DNA of 64,000 nucleotides from Rhizobiaceae bacterium (lineage in GTDB: Bacteria > Pseudomonadota > Alphaproteobacteria > Rhizobiales > Rhizobiaceae): NCBI GenBank assembly GCA_029233925.1, contig JARGOX010000003.1, positions 254,370 through 318,369 on the forward strand, written 5' to 3'. A program made the position numbers and the translations under genes. The notes under the pieces were generated by a model that saw only the letters and a program-made list of their open reading frames with translations, did not search any database and was not told the DNA's origin. Numbering within the stretch: the first letter of the stretch is position 1; each line of letters opens with the position of its first letter. Below, in pieces: positions 24,329 to 33,159 of the stretch.

Positions 24329-27279
24329 ATCAGCCAAACCGCCTGGCAGGTGGCCAGATCGACCGCTCGAAACAGCTGACCTTCCGCTTCGACGGCAAGA
24401 CTTACGCGGGACACCAGGGCGACACGCTGGCCTCTGCCCTGCTGGCCAACAACGTGCGTCTGATGGGACGCAGTTTCAAATATCACCGTCCACGCGGCGC
24501 ATTCACAGCCGGTTCGGAGGAGCCCAACGCTCTGGTTGAACTACGCAGCGGCGCGCGCCGGGAGCCCAATACGCGTGCCACCATTGCCGAATTGTTTGAT
24601 GGGCTTGAGGCGCAGAGCCAGAATCGCTGGCCCTCGCTGGCCTTTGACGCCATGGGCATCAATGATCTGTTTGCGCCCTTTCTCACCGCCGGTTTCTACT
24701 ACAAGACCTTCATGTGGCCGAAAGCCTTCTGGGAAAAAGTCTACGAGCCGATCATCCGGCGTGCAGCCGGTCTGGGCCGCCTGTCGATGCAGCCCGACCC
24801 GGACGCCTATGACAAGGGCTTTTTGCATTGTGACCTGCTGATTGTCGGTTCCGGTCCGGCCGGTCTTGCCGCCGCACTGACAGCCGGACGGGCAGGTGCA
24901 CGGATTATCCTGGCAGACGAGGATTTTGCGCTCGGGGGCCGTCTCAACGCTGAAACATTCAGCCTTGGAGACAGCAACGGCCCGCATTGGGTGGCGGCGA
25001 CCTTGGCTGAACTCGAGGCCATGCCCAATGTGCGCATCATGCCCCGCACCACCATTATCGGCGCCTTTGATCACGGCATAAGTGGCGCTGTCGAGCGGGT
25101 TTCGGACCATCTGCTCGCCCCCCTGCCCGGCAAACCGCGGCAGATCCTCTGGCGGATCTATGCCAAACGCACCCTCCTGTGCGCCGGGGCCACGGAACGC
25201 CCCATTGCCTTTGGCAACAATGACCGGCCCGGCATCCTTCTGGGTGGGGCGCTGCGGGCCTATGTCAATCGCTGGGCAGTCACGCCCGGAAAAACAGCGG
25301 CGATCTTCACCAACAATGATGACGGATTGCGCACCGCATCCGACCTTATGGCAAAAGGCATTGCTGTCGCAGCCATCATCGACACACGTTCTCAAGGCAC
25401 AAGAATTGAAGGCGCCAACCATATGTTTGGCGCAAGGATTGTCGACACCAAAGGCAGGCTTGGCTTGGAGGGCATTGTCGTCAGAAAGGCCGATGGGCAA
25501 ACACAGACAATCCCCTGCACGACATTGGGCGTGTCCGGCGGCTGGAATCCCAATCTGCATCTGACCGGTCACCAGCGCGGCCGCCCCGTCTGGAATGACG
25601 CCATTGCTTCCTTTGTACCGGGCGATTGCCCACCCGGCATGACAGTCGCCGGTGCCGCAAACGGCCAGATGAGCACCGCCGCTGCTCTCAACGGCGGTGC
25701 GCAGCAGGCCCTGACCCTGTTGAATGACCTGGGCTTCGCTACAAGCAGCCCCGAACTGCCACAGGCTGAGGATGCGGAGATCCGCCTGTCGCCGCTCTGG
25801 CACGTCCCCTCGGGCAAGGCGCGCGCCTGGCTGGATCTGCAGAACGACGTGACGGTCAAGGATGTCAAACAGGCCCATCAGGAAAATTTCCGGTCCGTCG
25901 AACACCTCAAACGCTACACGACGATGGGGATGGCGACCGATCAGGGCAAGACATCGAACATATCGGCTCTGGCCATCATGGCTGAGCTGAGTGGACAATC
26001 CATTCCCGACACGGGTACGACGATCTATCGCCCACCCTATACGCCGGTCTCCATCGGCGTCATGGCCGGCAGGTCCACCGACGGGCATTTCCGCCCGACC
26101 CGCCTGACACCCTCGCACAAATGGGCGCAGGAACAGGGCGCAAGTTTTGTCGAAACCGGCATGTGGTTGCGGGCGCAGTGGTTTCCCCGGCCCGGCGAGA
26201 CCCATTGGCGTGAAAGCGTCGACCGCGAAGTCCTGGCCACCCGAGGATCTGTCGGCCTATGCGACGTCACGACATTGGGTAAAATCGATATCCAGGGAAG
26301 CGATGCTGCCACATTCATCAACCGGGTCTATTGCAATGGATTTGCCAAACTTGCCGTTGGCAAGGCCCGTTACGGCTTGATGCTGCGCGAGGACGGCATC
26401 GTGATGGATGACGGCACGACCGCTCGACTTGCCGAAACACATTTCGTGATGACCACAACCACCGTCAACGCCGTTGCCGTCTTCCGCCATCTTGAATTTT
26501 GCCGTCAATGCCTCTGGCCGGATCTGGATGTGCAACTCATCTCTACCACAGAAGCCTGGGCGCAATACGCCGTTGCCGGACCCAATGCCCGCAAGCTGTT
26601 GCAAAAGCTGGTTGACCCCGAATTCGACATTTCAAATGACGCCTTTCCCTTCATGGGATGCGGTGAGATCACGATTTGCGGCGGATTGCGCGCCCGGCTG
26701 TTCCGGATCTCCTTTTCCGGCGAACTGGCTTTCGAGATTGCCATGCCGACACGCTACGGCGATGCACTGATCCGCAAGCTGATGGCGGCGGGAAAGGAGT
26801 TCGATGTCACGCCCTATGGTACCGAGGCATTGGGGGTGATGCGCATAGAAAAGGGACACGCAGCAGGCAACGAATTGAACGGCACGACAACGGCGCATAA
26901 TCTGGGCATGGGCCGCATGGTATCCCAGACCAAGGACTCCATCGGCGCCGTCCTGTCGCGTCGTGAGGGCCTGATGCGTGAAGACGCCTTGCGACTGGTG
27001 GGCTTTCGCCCGCTGAACAATCAGGATCCTCTGAAAGCCGGTGCGCATTTCATTGCAGGAACCAACCCCGAGGCCGCCACCCATGACGAGGGCTATATGA
27101 CATCGGTCGCCTATTCACCCAATCTGGGCCATGCCATCGGTCTTGGCTTCCTCAAAGATGGCGGCAATCGCCTCGGTGAAACCCTGCGTGCGGTCAATCC
27201 ACTTGGCGGAGATGCGGTCGCCGTAGAGGTTGTCAGTCCGCATTTCATTGATCCGCAAGGGGAGCGTCTTCGTGGCTGA
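24325..27279 (+). CDS. mgdC: N-methylglutamate dehydrogenase subunit C (sarcosine oxidase alpha-like)
   Basis: 984 residues, the length of SoxA. In order: an N-terminal Fer2-like domain without a cysteine cluster (about 10-100; LASALLANNVRLMGRSFKYH), an NAD-binding pyridine nucleotide-disulfide oxidoreductase region with LLIVGSGPAGLAAALTAGRA (about residues 172-191), a central segment, and a C-terminal aminomethyltransferase-like (GcvT) tetrahydrofolate-binding domain (about 610-980; VGLCDVTTLGKIDIQG, PYGTEALGVMRIEKGH). The folate domain captures the released one-carbon unit as methylene-THF. ATGA overlap with mgdB and an 8-bp overlap with mgdD show tight coupling. Confidence 0.9.
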   Translation: MNQPNRLAGGQIDRSKQLTFRFDGKTYAGHQGDTLASALLANNVRLMGRSFKYHRPRGAFTAGSEEPNALVELRSGARREPNTRATIAELFDGLEAQSQNRWPSLAFDAMGINDLFAPFLTAGFYYKTFMWPKAFWEKVYEPIIRRAAGLGRLSMQPDPDAYDKGFLHCDLLIVGSGPAGLAAALTAGRAGARIILADEDFALGGRLNAETFSLGDSNGPHWVAATLAELEAMPNVRIMPRTTIIGAFDHGISGAVERVSDHLLAPLPGKPRQILWRIYAKRTLLCAGATERPIAFGNNDRPGILLGGALRAYVNRWAVTPGKTAAIFTNNDDGLRTASDLMAKGIAVAAIIDTRSQGTRIEGANHMFGARIVDTKGRLGLEGIVVRKADGQTQTIPCTTLGVSGGWNPNLHLTGHQRGRPVWNDAIASFVPGDCPPGMTVAGAANGQMSTAAALNGGAQQALTLLNDLGFATSSPELPQAEDAEIRLSPLWHVPSGKARAWLDLQNDVTVKDVKQAHQENFRSVEHLKRYTTMGMATDQGKTSNISALAIMAELSGQSIPDTGTTIYRPPYTPVSIGVMAGRSTDGHFRPTRLTPSHKWAQEQGASFVETGMWLRAQWFPRPGETHWRESVDREVLATRGSVGLCDVTTLGKIDIQGSDAATFINRVYCNGFAKLAVGKARYGLMLREDGIVMDDGTTARLAETHFVMTTTTVNAVAVFRHLEFCRQCLWPDLDVQLISTTEAWAQYAVAGPNARKLLQKLVDPEFDISNDAFPFMGCGEITICGGLRARLFRISFSGELAFEIAMPTRYGDALIRKLMAAGKEFDVTPYGTEALGVMRIEKGHAAGNELNGTTTAHNLGMGRMVSQTKDSIGAVLSRREGLMREDALRLVGFRPLNNQDPLKAGAHFIAGTNPEAATHDEGYMTSVAYSPNLGHAIGLGFLKDGGNRLGETLRAVNPLGGDAVAVEVVSPHFIDPQGERLRG

Positions 27280-27844
27280 ACATGGATTGACCCCGACACC
27301 ATCATTGCCTGATGGATCCACCGGCGACAGCCAGTTCGATGGATTGACAATCGCCTTGAACGATACGACCCATATGGCCTCTCTGGCCTGCCGCAAAGGG
27401 CAAGAGAAAGCCTTTGCCGCCGCGGCCAAAGAACTGTTTGGCTCCGCGCTCCCCGGCCCATCGGGTCTTGTGGAGGGCAAGGAATTCTCACTGTTCTGGA
27501 CCGGTCCGGACCAATGGTTTGTTGAAACAAGGCTGGACAAATACGAGGACATTGCCGCGATTCTCAAAGCGACCTTCGCCGACACGGCCTCGATTACCGA
27601 GCAATCCGGTGCCTGGGCTTGTTTTGAGCTGAGTGGCAGCGGTGCCTTGAAACTGCTTGAACGGCTTTGCATGGTGGATATCGAAAAGATGCCGACGGGT
27701 TCCGCCGTGCGCACGGTGATGGAACATCTCGGGGTCTTTGTGATCTGCCGGGAAGCCGGCAGTCGCTACACGATATTGGGTGCCCGCTCGTCCACCAGCT
27801 CCCTGCAACACGCGCTGGTGACCGCAGCAGCCAGTGCGCTGTAA
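27272..27844 (+). CDS. mgdD: N-methylglutamate dehydrogenase subunit D (sarcosine oxidase gamma-like)
   Basis: 190 residues. I use GTG 27272 (MAEHGLTPTPSLPDG), preceded by GGGGAG in the mgdC 3' end and overlapping the mgdC stop by 8 bp; a longer frame has no family support. It resembles the SoxG subunit, with ALNDTTHMASLACRKGQ, SLFWTGPDQWFVET, ITEQSGAWACFELSGSGAL, and CMVDIEKMPTGSAVRT. It is the last gene of the methylamine block and converges with the Dabb-domain gene, only 3 bp apart at their stops, which leaves no room for a terminator between them. Confidence 0.87.
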   Translation: MAEHGLTPTPSLPDGSTGDSQFDGLTIALNDTTHMASLACRKGQEKAFAAAAKELFGSALPGPSGLVEGKEFSLFWTGPDQWFVETRLDKYEDIAAILKATFADTASITEQSGAWACFELSGSGALKLLERLCMVDIEKMPTGSAVRTVMEHLGVFVICREAGSRYTILGARSSTSSLQHALVTAAASAL

Positions 27845-27847
27845 ATT

Positions 27848-28162
27848 TCAGTCGGCCACATCCAGATCGAAAACGATGATCCCGTCATGACCGCCCACGC
27901 ACATTTCCACCAGCCGGGCACCCAGCGCCTGGTGAACCGGATGGTCCGCATAGGCTGAAAGCGCAGCATGATCGCGAAAACTTGCGATGAACCCCTCGCG
28001 GTACTTTGGTGATTTCCGCTCGAAATCCAGGTTGGGCCCGAATTCGAAGCTGACCATGCCATCGACCTCCTCCACCAGCGCGCCAAGTTCAGCCAGTATC
28101 TTCATGCGCTCATCAACTGAATGTGCGGCATCGAAGTTCAAAAACACGCAGTGGCGGAGCAT
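27848..28162 (-). CDS. Dabb (stress-responsive alpha/beta barrel) domain protein
   Basis: 104 residues, a single dimeric alpha/beta-barrel domain: MLRHCVFLNF, a middle helix, SFEFGPNLDFERKSPKYREG, FIASFRDHAALSAYADHPVH and GGHDGIIVFDLDVAD. Family members are small cytoplasmic dimers, some enzymatic and some of unknown role; the signature His and the HPVH block are present. It lies 23 bp downstream of the glycerate kinase gene on the same strand and is probably co-transcribed with it. I cannot assign a reaction. Confidence 0.85.
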   Translation of the reverse strand: MLRHCVFLNFDAAHSVDERMKILAELGALVEEVDGMVSFEFGPNLDFERKSPKYREGFIASFRDHAALSAYADHPVHQALGARLVEMCVGGHDGIIVFDLDVAD

Positions 28163-28185
28163 GGTTTAATCCTTTATTTGCTGAA

Positions 28186-29448
28186 TCAGGCCTTTGTTGG
28201 CTGAATCAGGAAGGCTCTGAAATCATTGACATTGGTCAGGGTCGGTCCGGTGATGAGCTGACTGTCGATCGCTTCAAAAAAGCTGTGGCTGTCATTTTTT
28301 GCCAGATAGGCCTCGGCGTCCAGCCCCAGGGCCCTGGCTTTATCCACTGTTTCCGGGCCGATGATGGCACCGGCAATCTCTGCCCTTCCATCCACACCGT
28401 CCGTATCACCGGCAAGGGCATAAATGCCGGCATGTCCGGCCAGTTGAATGGCAGCGGCCAGCGCGAATTCCGCATTAGGTCCGCCAATGCCGCCACCTTG
28501 CCCCGATACAGTGCATTCGCCGCCGGAAAGCAGCAGAACAGGCGCATCCCCCGGTGCAAGTTGCCTTTGGATTGCCTGCGCCTGGCGCGCCTGCGCAGCC
28601 CCCAATGCGCTGGCTTCACCTTCCAGGGCATCTCCCAGATCCCGCACAAGAATGCCCTGCGCCAGCGCGTTTTTTGCCGCCGCTGCCAGTGACTGGGATG
28701 GCGCCGAGATGATGCGGTTTTCCGTCCGCGACAGTCGCTCATCGTCCGGTGAAAGGACCCTGTTCGGGCCGTTCAGCACCTCGGCAATGGAAGCCGGTAT
28801 GGAAATGCCACATTGATCGAGAATCTGCGCCGCTTCTACAGGCTGCGTTTTTTCACCCACTGTCGGACCCGAGGCAATGAACGCCGGATCATCGCCCGGC
28901 ACGTCGGAGATCATCAGCGACAACAGCCGTGCCGGATAGGCAGCGGCAGCAAGCTGCCCGCCCTTGACCCGCGAAAGGTGCTTGCGCACTGCGTTCATCC
29001 GGTCGATCGGTGCGCCTGACGCCAGAAGGTCGGCGTTGAGTTGCTGTTTTTCCGCCAGCGTGATCCGCCCTGCCGGAGCGACCAGCAGCGCTGACCCGCC
29101 TCCGGAAATCAGCGCCAGAACAAAATCATCTTCACCAAGACCGTTCAGCAGGTCCAGCATCCTCTCCGTCGCCATCCGGCCTGCCTCATCGGGAACCGGA
29201 TGCGCCGCTTCGACGATCTCGATGCCCTTGCATGGGCGCGCGTAGCCATAACGGGTGATGACAAGGCCTTCACACGGCCCCCAAACACTTTCAACGGCTT
29301 CGGCCATGCGGGCCGAGGCCTTGCCTGCGCCAATGACCACGACCCGGCCTTCCGGCTTTTCCGGCAATGCGACGGGAACCGTCAGCATCGGATCGGCAGC
29401 AGCAACGGCGGCATCGAACAATTGACGCAGGAAATTGGGTTCATTCAT
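28186..29448 (-). CDS. Glycerate 2-kinase, MOFRL family
   Basis: 420 residues from ATG 29446-29448 (MNEPNFLRQLFDAAVAAADP); a longer frame reaches upstream but has no family match. The N-terminal GckA-type domain has VVVIGAGKASARMAEAVE, HPVPDEAG, FVLALISGGGSALLVAP and MNAVRKHLSRVKGGQL. The C-terminal MOFRL domain contains LLSGGECTVSGQGGG, ALAGDTDGVDG and PTLTNVNDFRAFLI. It phosphorylates D-glycerate to 2-phosphoglycerate; older annotations call it hydroxypyruvate reductase. The same type of kinase serves the serine cycle of methylotrophs, which is noteworthy beside the methylamine genes, though no other serine-cycle gene is in the window. Confidence 0.92.
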   Translation of the reverse strand: MNEPNFLRQLFDAAVAAADPMLTVPVALPEKPEGRVVVIGAGKASARMAEAVESVWGPCEGLVITRYGYARPCKGIEIVEAAHPVPDEAGRMATERMLDLLNGLGEDDFVLALISGGGSALLVAPAGRITLAEKQQLNADLLASGAPIDRMNAVRKHLSRVKGGQLAAAAYPARLLSLMISDVPGDDPAFIASGPTVGEKTQPVEAAQILDQCGISIPASIAEVLNGPNRVLSPDDERLSRTENRIISAPSQSLAAAAKNALAQGILVRDLGDALEGEASALGAAQARQAQAIQRQLAPGDAPVLLLSGGECTVSGQGGGIGGPNAEFALAAAIQLAGHAGIYALAGDTDGVDGRAEIAGAIIGPETVDKARALGLDAEAYLAKNDSHSFFEAIDSQLITGPTLTNVNDFRAFLIQPTKA

Positions 29449-29580
29449 CAAGGTGCCTGTCCAATCTTGCTCGACTGCCGTTCCCGCAGCACATTCAGCA
29501 GCAGAAAAGCCCGCAACCAAGGGCCACGGGCTTCAATTCAAATGGTCATTTCAACCGCCAGTTGGCCGAGAAATGTACGA

Positions 29581-30126
29581 TCAGGAGAACCAGCCCGTCA
29601 CCTTGCCCCAAAGCGATTTTTCAGGCGCTGCTGCCGCATCACCTTTCACAGCTTCTGAACCCTTGATCTCGGGCAATGGTTCACCACCAAAATGTTCTTC
29701 ATCAGGCTGAATGCCGGCTTTCTTGACGATGCTGGCATCGTGGGTCGCGGCAAAGGATTTCATCTTGGAAAGCGTTGCGGGGCCAGCCATGCCGTCAGCA
29801 ACAAGCCCATTGGCTTTCTGAAATTCCATCACGGCCTTCTTCGTGCCTGAACCAAATTGTCCATCGGCATCTATGCCCAGTTCCTGCTGCATTTTCTTCA
29901 CGGCATCGCCGCGAGAGCCAACGCGCAAGAGAACAAGCTCATGCAATCCCATGGCCGTGAATGTATCCGGTCCGGCGATGCCATCAACAGCAAGCCCATT
30001 GGCTTTCTGAAATTCCTTGACGGCTTTCTGGGTGCCCGGGCCAAAATCCCCGTCTGCGCCAATGCCAAGTTTTTCCTGAAGACGTTTGACCGGTGCGCCT
30101 TTGAGGCCGCGTTTTAAAATAGACAT
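29581..30126 (-). CDS. Protein with two peptidoglycan-binding domains
   Basis: 181 residues. The start ATG 30124-30126 (MSILKRGLKGAPVKRLQEKL) follows GGAGAATTTCCC. Two PG_binding_1 repeats occupy about residues 6-60 and 70-125, with matching cores (GDFGPGTQKAVKEFQKANGL and GQFGSGTKKAVMEFQKANGL), so they arose by internal duplication. A charged tail (about 125-181) ends in SLWGKVTGWFS. There is no signal peptide or membrane segment, so if it reaches the cell wall the route is unclear. LysM/PG-binding modules without catalytic domains can also be cytoplasmic or exported by other systems. The gene sits 132 bp upstream of glycerate kinase. Confidence 0.88.
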   Translation of the reverse strand: MSILKRGLKGAPVKRLQEKLGIGADGDFGPGTQKAVKEFQKANGLAVDGIAGPDTFTAMGLHELVLLRVGSRGDAVKKMQQELGIDADGQFGSGTKKAVMEFQKANGLVADGMAGPATLSKMKSFAATHDASIVKKAGIQPDEEHFGGEPLPEIKGSEAVKGDAAAAPEKSLWGKVTGWFS

Positions 30127-30331
30127 GGGAAATTCTCCTCTCCCTGAGCTGGACGATGTCGGCGCGTTAAAAGGCACGCCAGCACGCACCATTTGCCCCA
30201 AACTTACATGGCCCGTGAAGCCTGTATTTTCAAGTTTCTTTATACACAGGAAGGGCCCTGCGGTCCTGTTTACCAGTCAAAATGTGCAGAAAAATATAAA
30301 AATTGCTCTTTGGTGGTATATTTGCAGTATT

Positions 30332-31438
30332 TCAACCATTCAGTTGACTGATCTGGTAATGTGATTTTTCCAGCCACTGCGGTCTGACCTCGACACCCCA
30401 GCCAGGTGCATCCGTAACGGTAGCCTTTCCGTCGCGGATCGCGTAGGGTGATTCAACAAACAGGTCGTCCTGCCACGGATAATAATCTTCGCCCTCGATG
30501 GAGAATTCCAGATATTTTCCGGCATTTGGAATGGCGCGTAACAGATGCATGGTGAAAAGCGTCACCATCGATTGATTGGCCGCATGCGGCGTACAGGGAA
30601 TTCCTGCGACTTCCGCCATTTTGGCGACACGCAGGGTGCGGGTCAAACCGCCGAGATAACAGATATCCGGTTGAATAATGTCAACGACGCGATCATTGAT
30701 CATCCGCCGCCAGTCCGCTAGCGAGCAATCCTGTTCGCCGCCTGTCACATCAATTTCCAGGGCGTCGGTCACCTGCTTGGTCTGCGCGTACTCCCAATAG
30801 GGGCATGGTTCCTCATAATGGCTGATGCCGTTGTCCTGCAGCATGTGGCCAACCGCGATGGCCCGCTTTGGCGAAAAGCCCGAATTGGCATCCACCAGCA
30901 ATGCAACATCGTCATCCATCGCCTTGCGCATGGTCGGCACGATTTCCTCCGTGCGTCCGGGCCACTCGTCAATATCGTGACCACATTCAGCGCCAATTCG
31001 GAATTTGAAAGCGTCAAAACCGAATGCGTCGCGCAACCGCGACAAGCGCTCCGCCTCATCGTTCGGTGTAATATCCCGTTTCATCGACGACCCATAAGCC
31101 CTGATTTGACCCGGCGTGCCGCCGATCAGCGCACAGACCGGTTTGCCTTCCAGTTTGCCGCGCATATCCCATAATGCGGTATCGAGTCCGCAAATGGCGC
31201 GGCGCAGATAGGAACCGGGAAACTTGTGCTCGCGTTCCGTGACCAGATCGACAAGTGTGTCAATATCGAACGCATCCCGACCCAGCACGTGAGGCGCCAC
31301 CTGACGGTGCAGGACCTGCGCCGTGATATCGGCAAAATAGGGTGACACCTGACCCCAGCCCTGCGCACCGTCTTCCCGGGTTATCCGAACAAAACACACG
31401 TATTCATCGGTAAAGGTCTCGATCTTCTGAATCTTCAT
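30332..31438 (-). CDS. Mandelate racemase/muconate lactonizing enzyme family protein (enolase superfamily)
   Basis: 368 residues. A capping domain (about 1-125; [20 protein letters not shown]) precedes the barrel. Metal ligands are visible: D in [10 protein letters not shown] in HYEEPCPYW and E in TGGEQD. The general base on one side is in AFKFRIG (K-x-R rather than K-x-K), and the other is the Asp/His pair [12 protein letters not shown] and PHAANQ, which places it in the mandelate racemase subgroup. Such enzymes dehydrate or epimerise sugar acids, amino acids or other carboxylates. It diverges from the MocR regulator (gap 31439-31557), which carries shared motifs. The substrate is unknown. 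Confidence 0.88.
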   Translation of the reverse strand: MKIQKIETFTDEYVCFVRITREDGAQGWGQVSPYFADITAQVLHRQVAPHVLGRDAFDIDTLVDLVTEREHKFPGSYLRRAICGLDTALWDMRGKLEGKPVCALIGGTPGQIRAYGSSMKRDITPNDEAERLSRLRDAFGFDAFKFRIGAECGHDIDEWPGRTEEIVPTMRKAMDDDVALLVDANSGFSPKRAIAVGHMLQDNGISHYEEPCPYWEYAQTKQVTDALEIDVTGGEQDCSLADWRRMINDRVVDIIQPDICYLGGLTRTLRVAKMAEVAGIPCTPHAANQSMVTLFTMHLLRAIPNAGKYLEFSIEGEDYYPWQDDLFVESPYAIRDGKATVTDAPGWGVEVRPQWLEKSHYQISQLNG

Positions 31439-31489
31439 GGCGTCCTCGTCTATTCACGCAGCCTGTCGTCCCGCCGGCAGAATAAACGC

Positions 31490-31537
31490 AATTGGTCTTG
31501 CGATAAGGTCCATTATAGCTATTTGTGTGGTCCAATT
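31490..31537. promoter_or_regulatory. Repeated TTGGTC/GGTCCA half-sites, candidate MocR operator
   Basis: AATTGGTCT at 31490-31498, GGTCCA at 31507-31512 and GGTCCAATT at 31529-31537 lie between the enolase-family gene and the MocR gene. The two GGTCCA copies are 22 bp apart, two helical turns, in direct orientation, the arrangement known for MocR regulators. The same AATTGGTCT occurs at 33040-33048 and its complement at 33079-33086. Confidence 0.5.
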
Positions 31538-31557
31538 CACTTCGGGGGGGATCCAAC

Positions 31558-33054
31558 ATGAAGACTGAAGCCGGTGCATTGCTGTCGTCTCTGCGCATCG
31601 ACAGGGGTTCCGACCGCAAGATCAGCATCCAGCTTTATATGGGCCTGCGCGATATCATTCTGTCAGGCGGCGCCACACCCGGCGACCGGCTGCCGGCCAG
31701 CAGAACCCTGGCCCGGGAAGTGGGTGTATCGAGAACAACTGTCATTGATGCGCTCGACAGGCTGATTGCTGAAGGATTGCTGGAGTCGCGTGTCGGATCC
31801 GGAACCTATGTCAGCACGGCGCTGGCCAATCAGCCGCGCACCCAATTGGCGCCGCAAAGTGGTCCCGCGCCCGCAATCGAACCCCGATTGTCCCACGCCA
31901 CCACCCATGCGGCCCGACATTTCGCACCCCGCTCATGGCTGCCCCACCGCTCACAAACCTTTATTACCGCCCTGCCCGCGCTTGATGCTTTTCCCATGGC
32001 CCATTGGGCCCGTCTGTCGGCCCGCCATTGGCGCGGCAGCCGCGATGAAATCATGGGTTATGGCCATCCGCTTGGGCACGCCGGGCTGCGCCGCGCCATC
32101 GCGAGCCATCTCAATGCGGGGCGCGGCATCAAATGTGACCCGGAGCAGATCTTCATTGTGGCCGGGGCACAGCAGGCCTTTTCCCTGATCAGTTCGGTTC
32201 TTCTCAATCCCGGCGATCATGTCTGGTTCGAAAACCCCGGAGCAATCGGAGCCCGCAACGCGCTGGTTGCAAGTGGTGCTGATCTGGTTCCCGTGGATAT
32301 TGATGAAAATGGCCTTGTTGTTACCGATGGGCTGCAAAAGGCGCCACATTTTCGTTTGGCCTTTGTCACGCCGTCCCATCAGCAACCGCTGGGCCATGTG
32401 ATGAGCCTGTCACGGCGTCTGCAGCTTCTGCAGGCTGCAGAAAATGCTGATGCGATGATCGTTGAAGATGATTATGATGGTGAATTCTACTACGGAAATC
32501 AACCTCAACCGCCGCTCAAGAGCATCGATTCGCAAGGACGAGTCCTCTATGTCGGCACCTTCTCCAAATCGCTGTTTCCCTCGTTGCGTCTGGGTTTCAT
32601 TCTGTCACCGCCGGGACTGGTCGACACCTTTGAAAAGGTGACAGCCTCATGGCTGAGCGGCGTGCCGACTGCCACCCAGGCTATTGTCGCGGAATTCATG
32701 GAGGAGGGACAGTTTTCAACGCATATTCGCCTCATGCGCCGCACCTACAAGGCACGCCACGATGCCTTGCTTGAGGCCTCTTCGACCATGAAGCATCTCA
32801 TTCGCGTACAATCCACCGCAAGCGGCTTCCATACAGTGGGCTATCTTGATGACGCCAGTGACGAAAACCGGCTGGTCAAAAGGGCCGCTGAGGAAAATAT
32901 CATTGTCGCGCCGCTTAATCGTTATTGTCTGTCACCAATTTCACGCAAAGGACTGGTATTGGGGTTTGGCGGAACCAATCCTGATGAGATCAGGCGCGGG
33001 GTCGCAATTTTGAAAACGGTGGCAGAGTCTGACAGAAATAATTGGTCTGCTTGA
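31558..33054 (+). CDS. MocR-family regulator (GntR winged helix fused to aminotransferase domain)
   Basis: 498 residues from ATG 31558 (MKTEAGALLSSLRIDRGSDR), with a GGGGGGGA stretch just upstream; a start 11 codons earlier is less likely. The N-terminal GntR-type winged helix (about 20-85; PASRTLAREVGVSRTTVIDA, ESRVGSGTYVS) is joined to a type I aminotransferase fold with VEDDYDGEFYY and the PLP-lysine site in GTFSKSLFPSLRLGF. MocR proteins sense PLP adducts of amines or amino acids. It lies upstream of, and co-directional with, a polyamine-type importer and oxidoreductases, and divergent from the enolase-family enzyme. It probably controls both. Confidence 0.95.
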   Translation: MKTEAGALLSSLRIDRGSDRKISIQLYMGLRDIILSGGATPGDRLPASRTLAREVGVSRTTVIDALDRLIAEGLLESRVGSGTYVSTALANQPRTQLAPQSGPAPAIEPRLSHATTHAARHFAPRSWLPHRSQTFITALPALDAFPMAHWARLSARHWRGSRDEIMGYGHPLGHAGLRRAIASHLNAGRGIKCDPEQIFIVAGAQQAFSLISSVLLNPGDHVWFENPGAIGARNALVASGADLVPVDIDENGLVVTDGLQKAPHFRLAFVTPSHQQPLGHVMSLSRRLQLLQAAENADAMIVEDDYDGEFYYGNQPQPPLKSIDSQGRVLYVGTFSKSLFPSLRLGFILSPPGLVDTFEKVTASWLSGVPTATQAIVAEFMEEGQFSTHIRLMRRTYKARHDALLEASSTMKHLIRVQSTASGFHTVGYLDDASDENRLVKRAAEENIIVAPLNRYCLSPISRKGLVLGFGGTNPDEIRRGVAILKTVAESDRNNWSA

Positions 33055-33086
33055 ATATCGGTAATGGATATATTTTACAGACCAAT
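33040..33086. promoter_or_regulatory. Inverted ATTGGTCT pair upstream of the polyamine-type importer operon
   Basis: ATTGGTCT (33041-33048, overlapping the last codons of the MocR gene) and AGACCAAT (33079-33086) form an 8-bp inverted pair with a 30-bp spacer, 74 bp upstream of the binding-protein start at its right end. The same octamer occurs at 31491-31498. This connects both promoter regions of the block to one putative regulator. Confidence 0.5.
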
Positions 33087-33159
33087 GTGATTCTAGACTT
33101 CCATCTGATCATCAGAAGGTTACTCTACAACCCAACGGTGACAACAAAGGGAGAATACA

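Noticed and set aside
24541-26205. 554-codon open frame antisense to mgdC
   Set aside because: It is a shadow of a conserved gene, with no family-like motifs.
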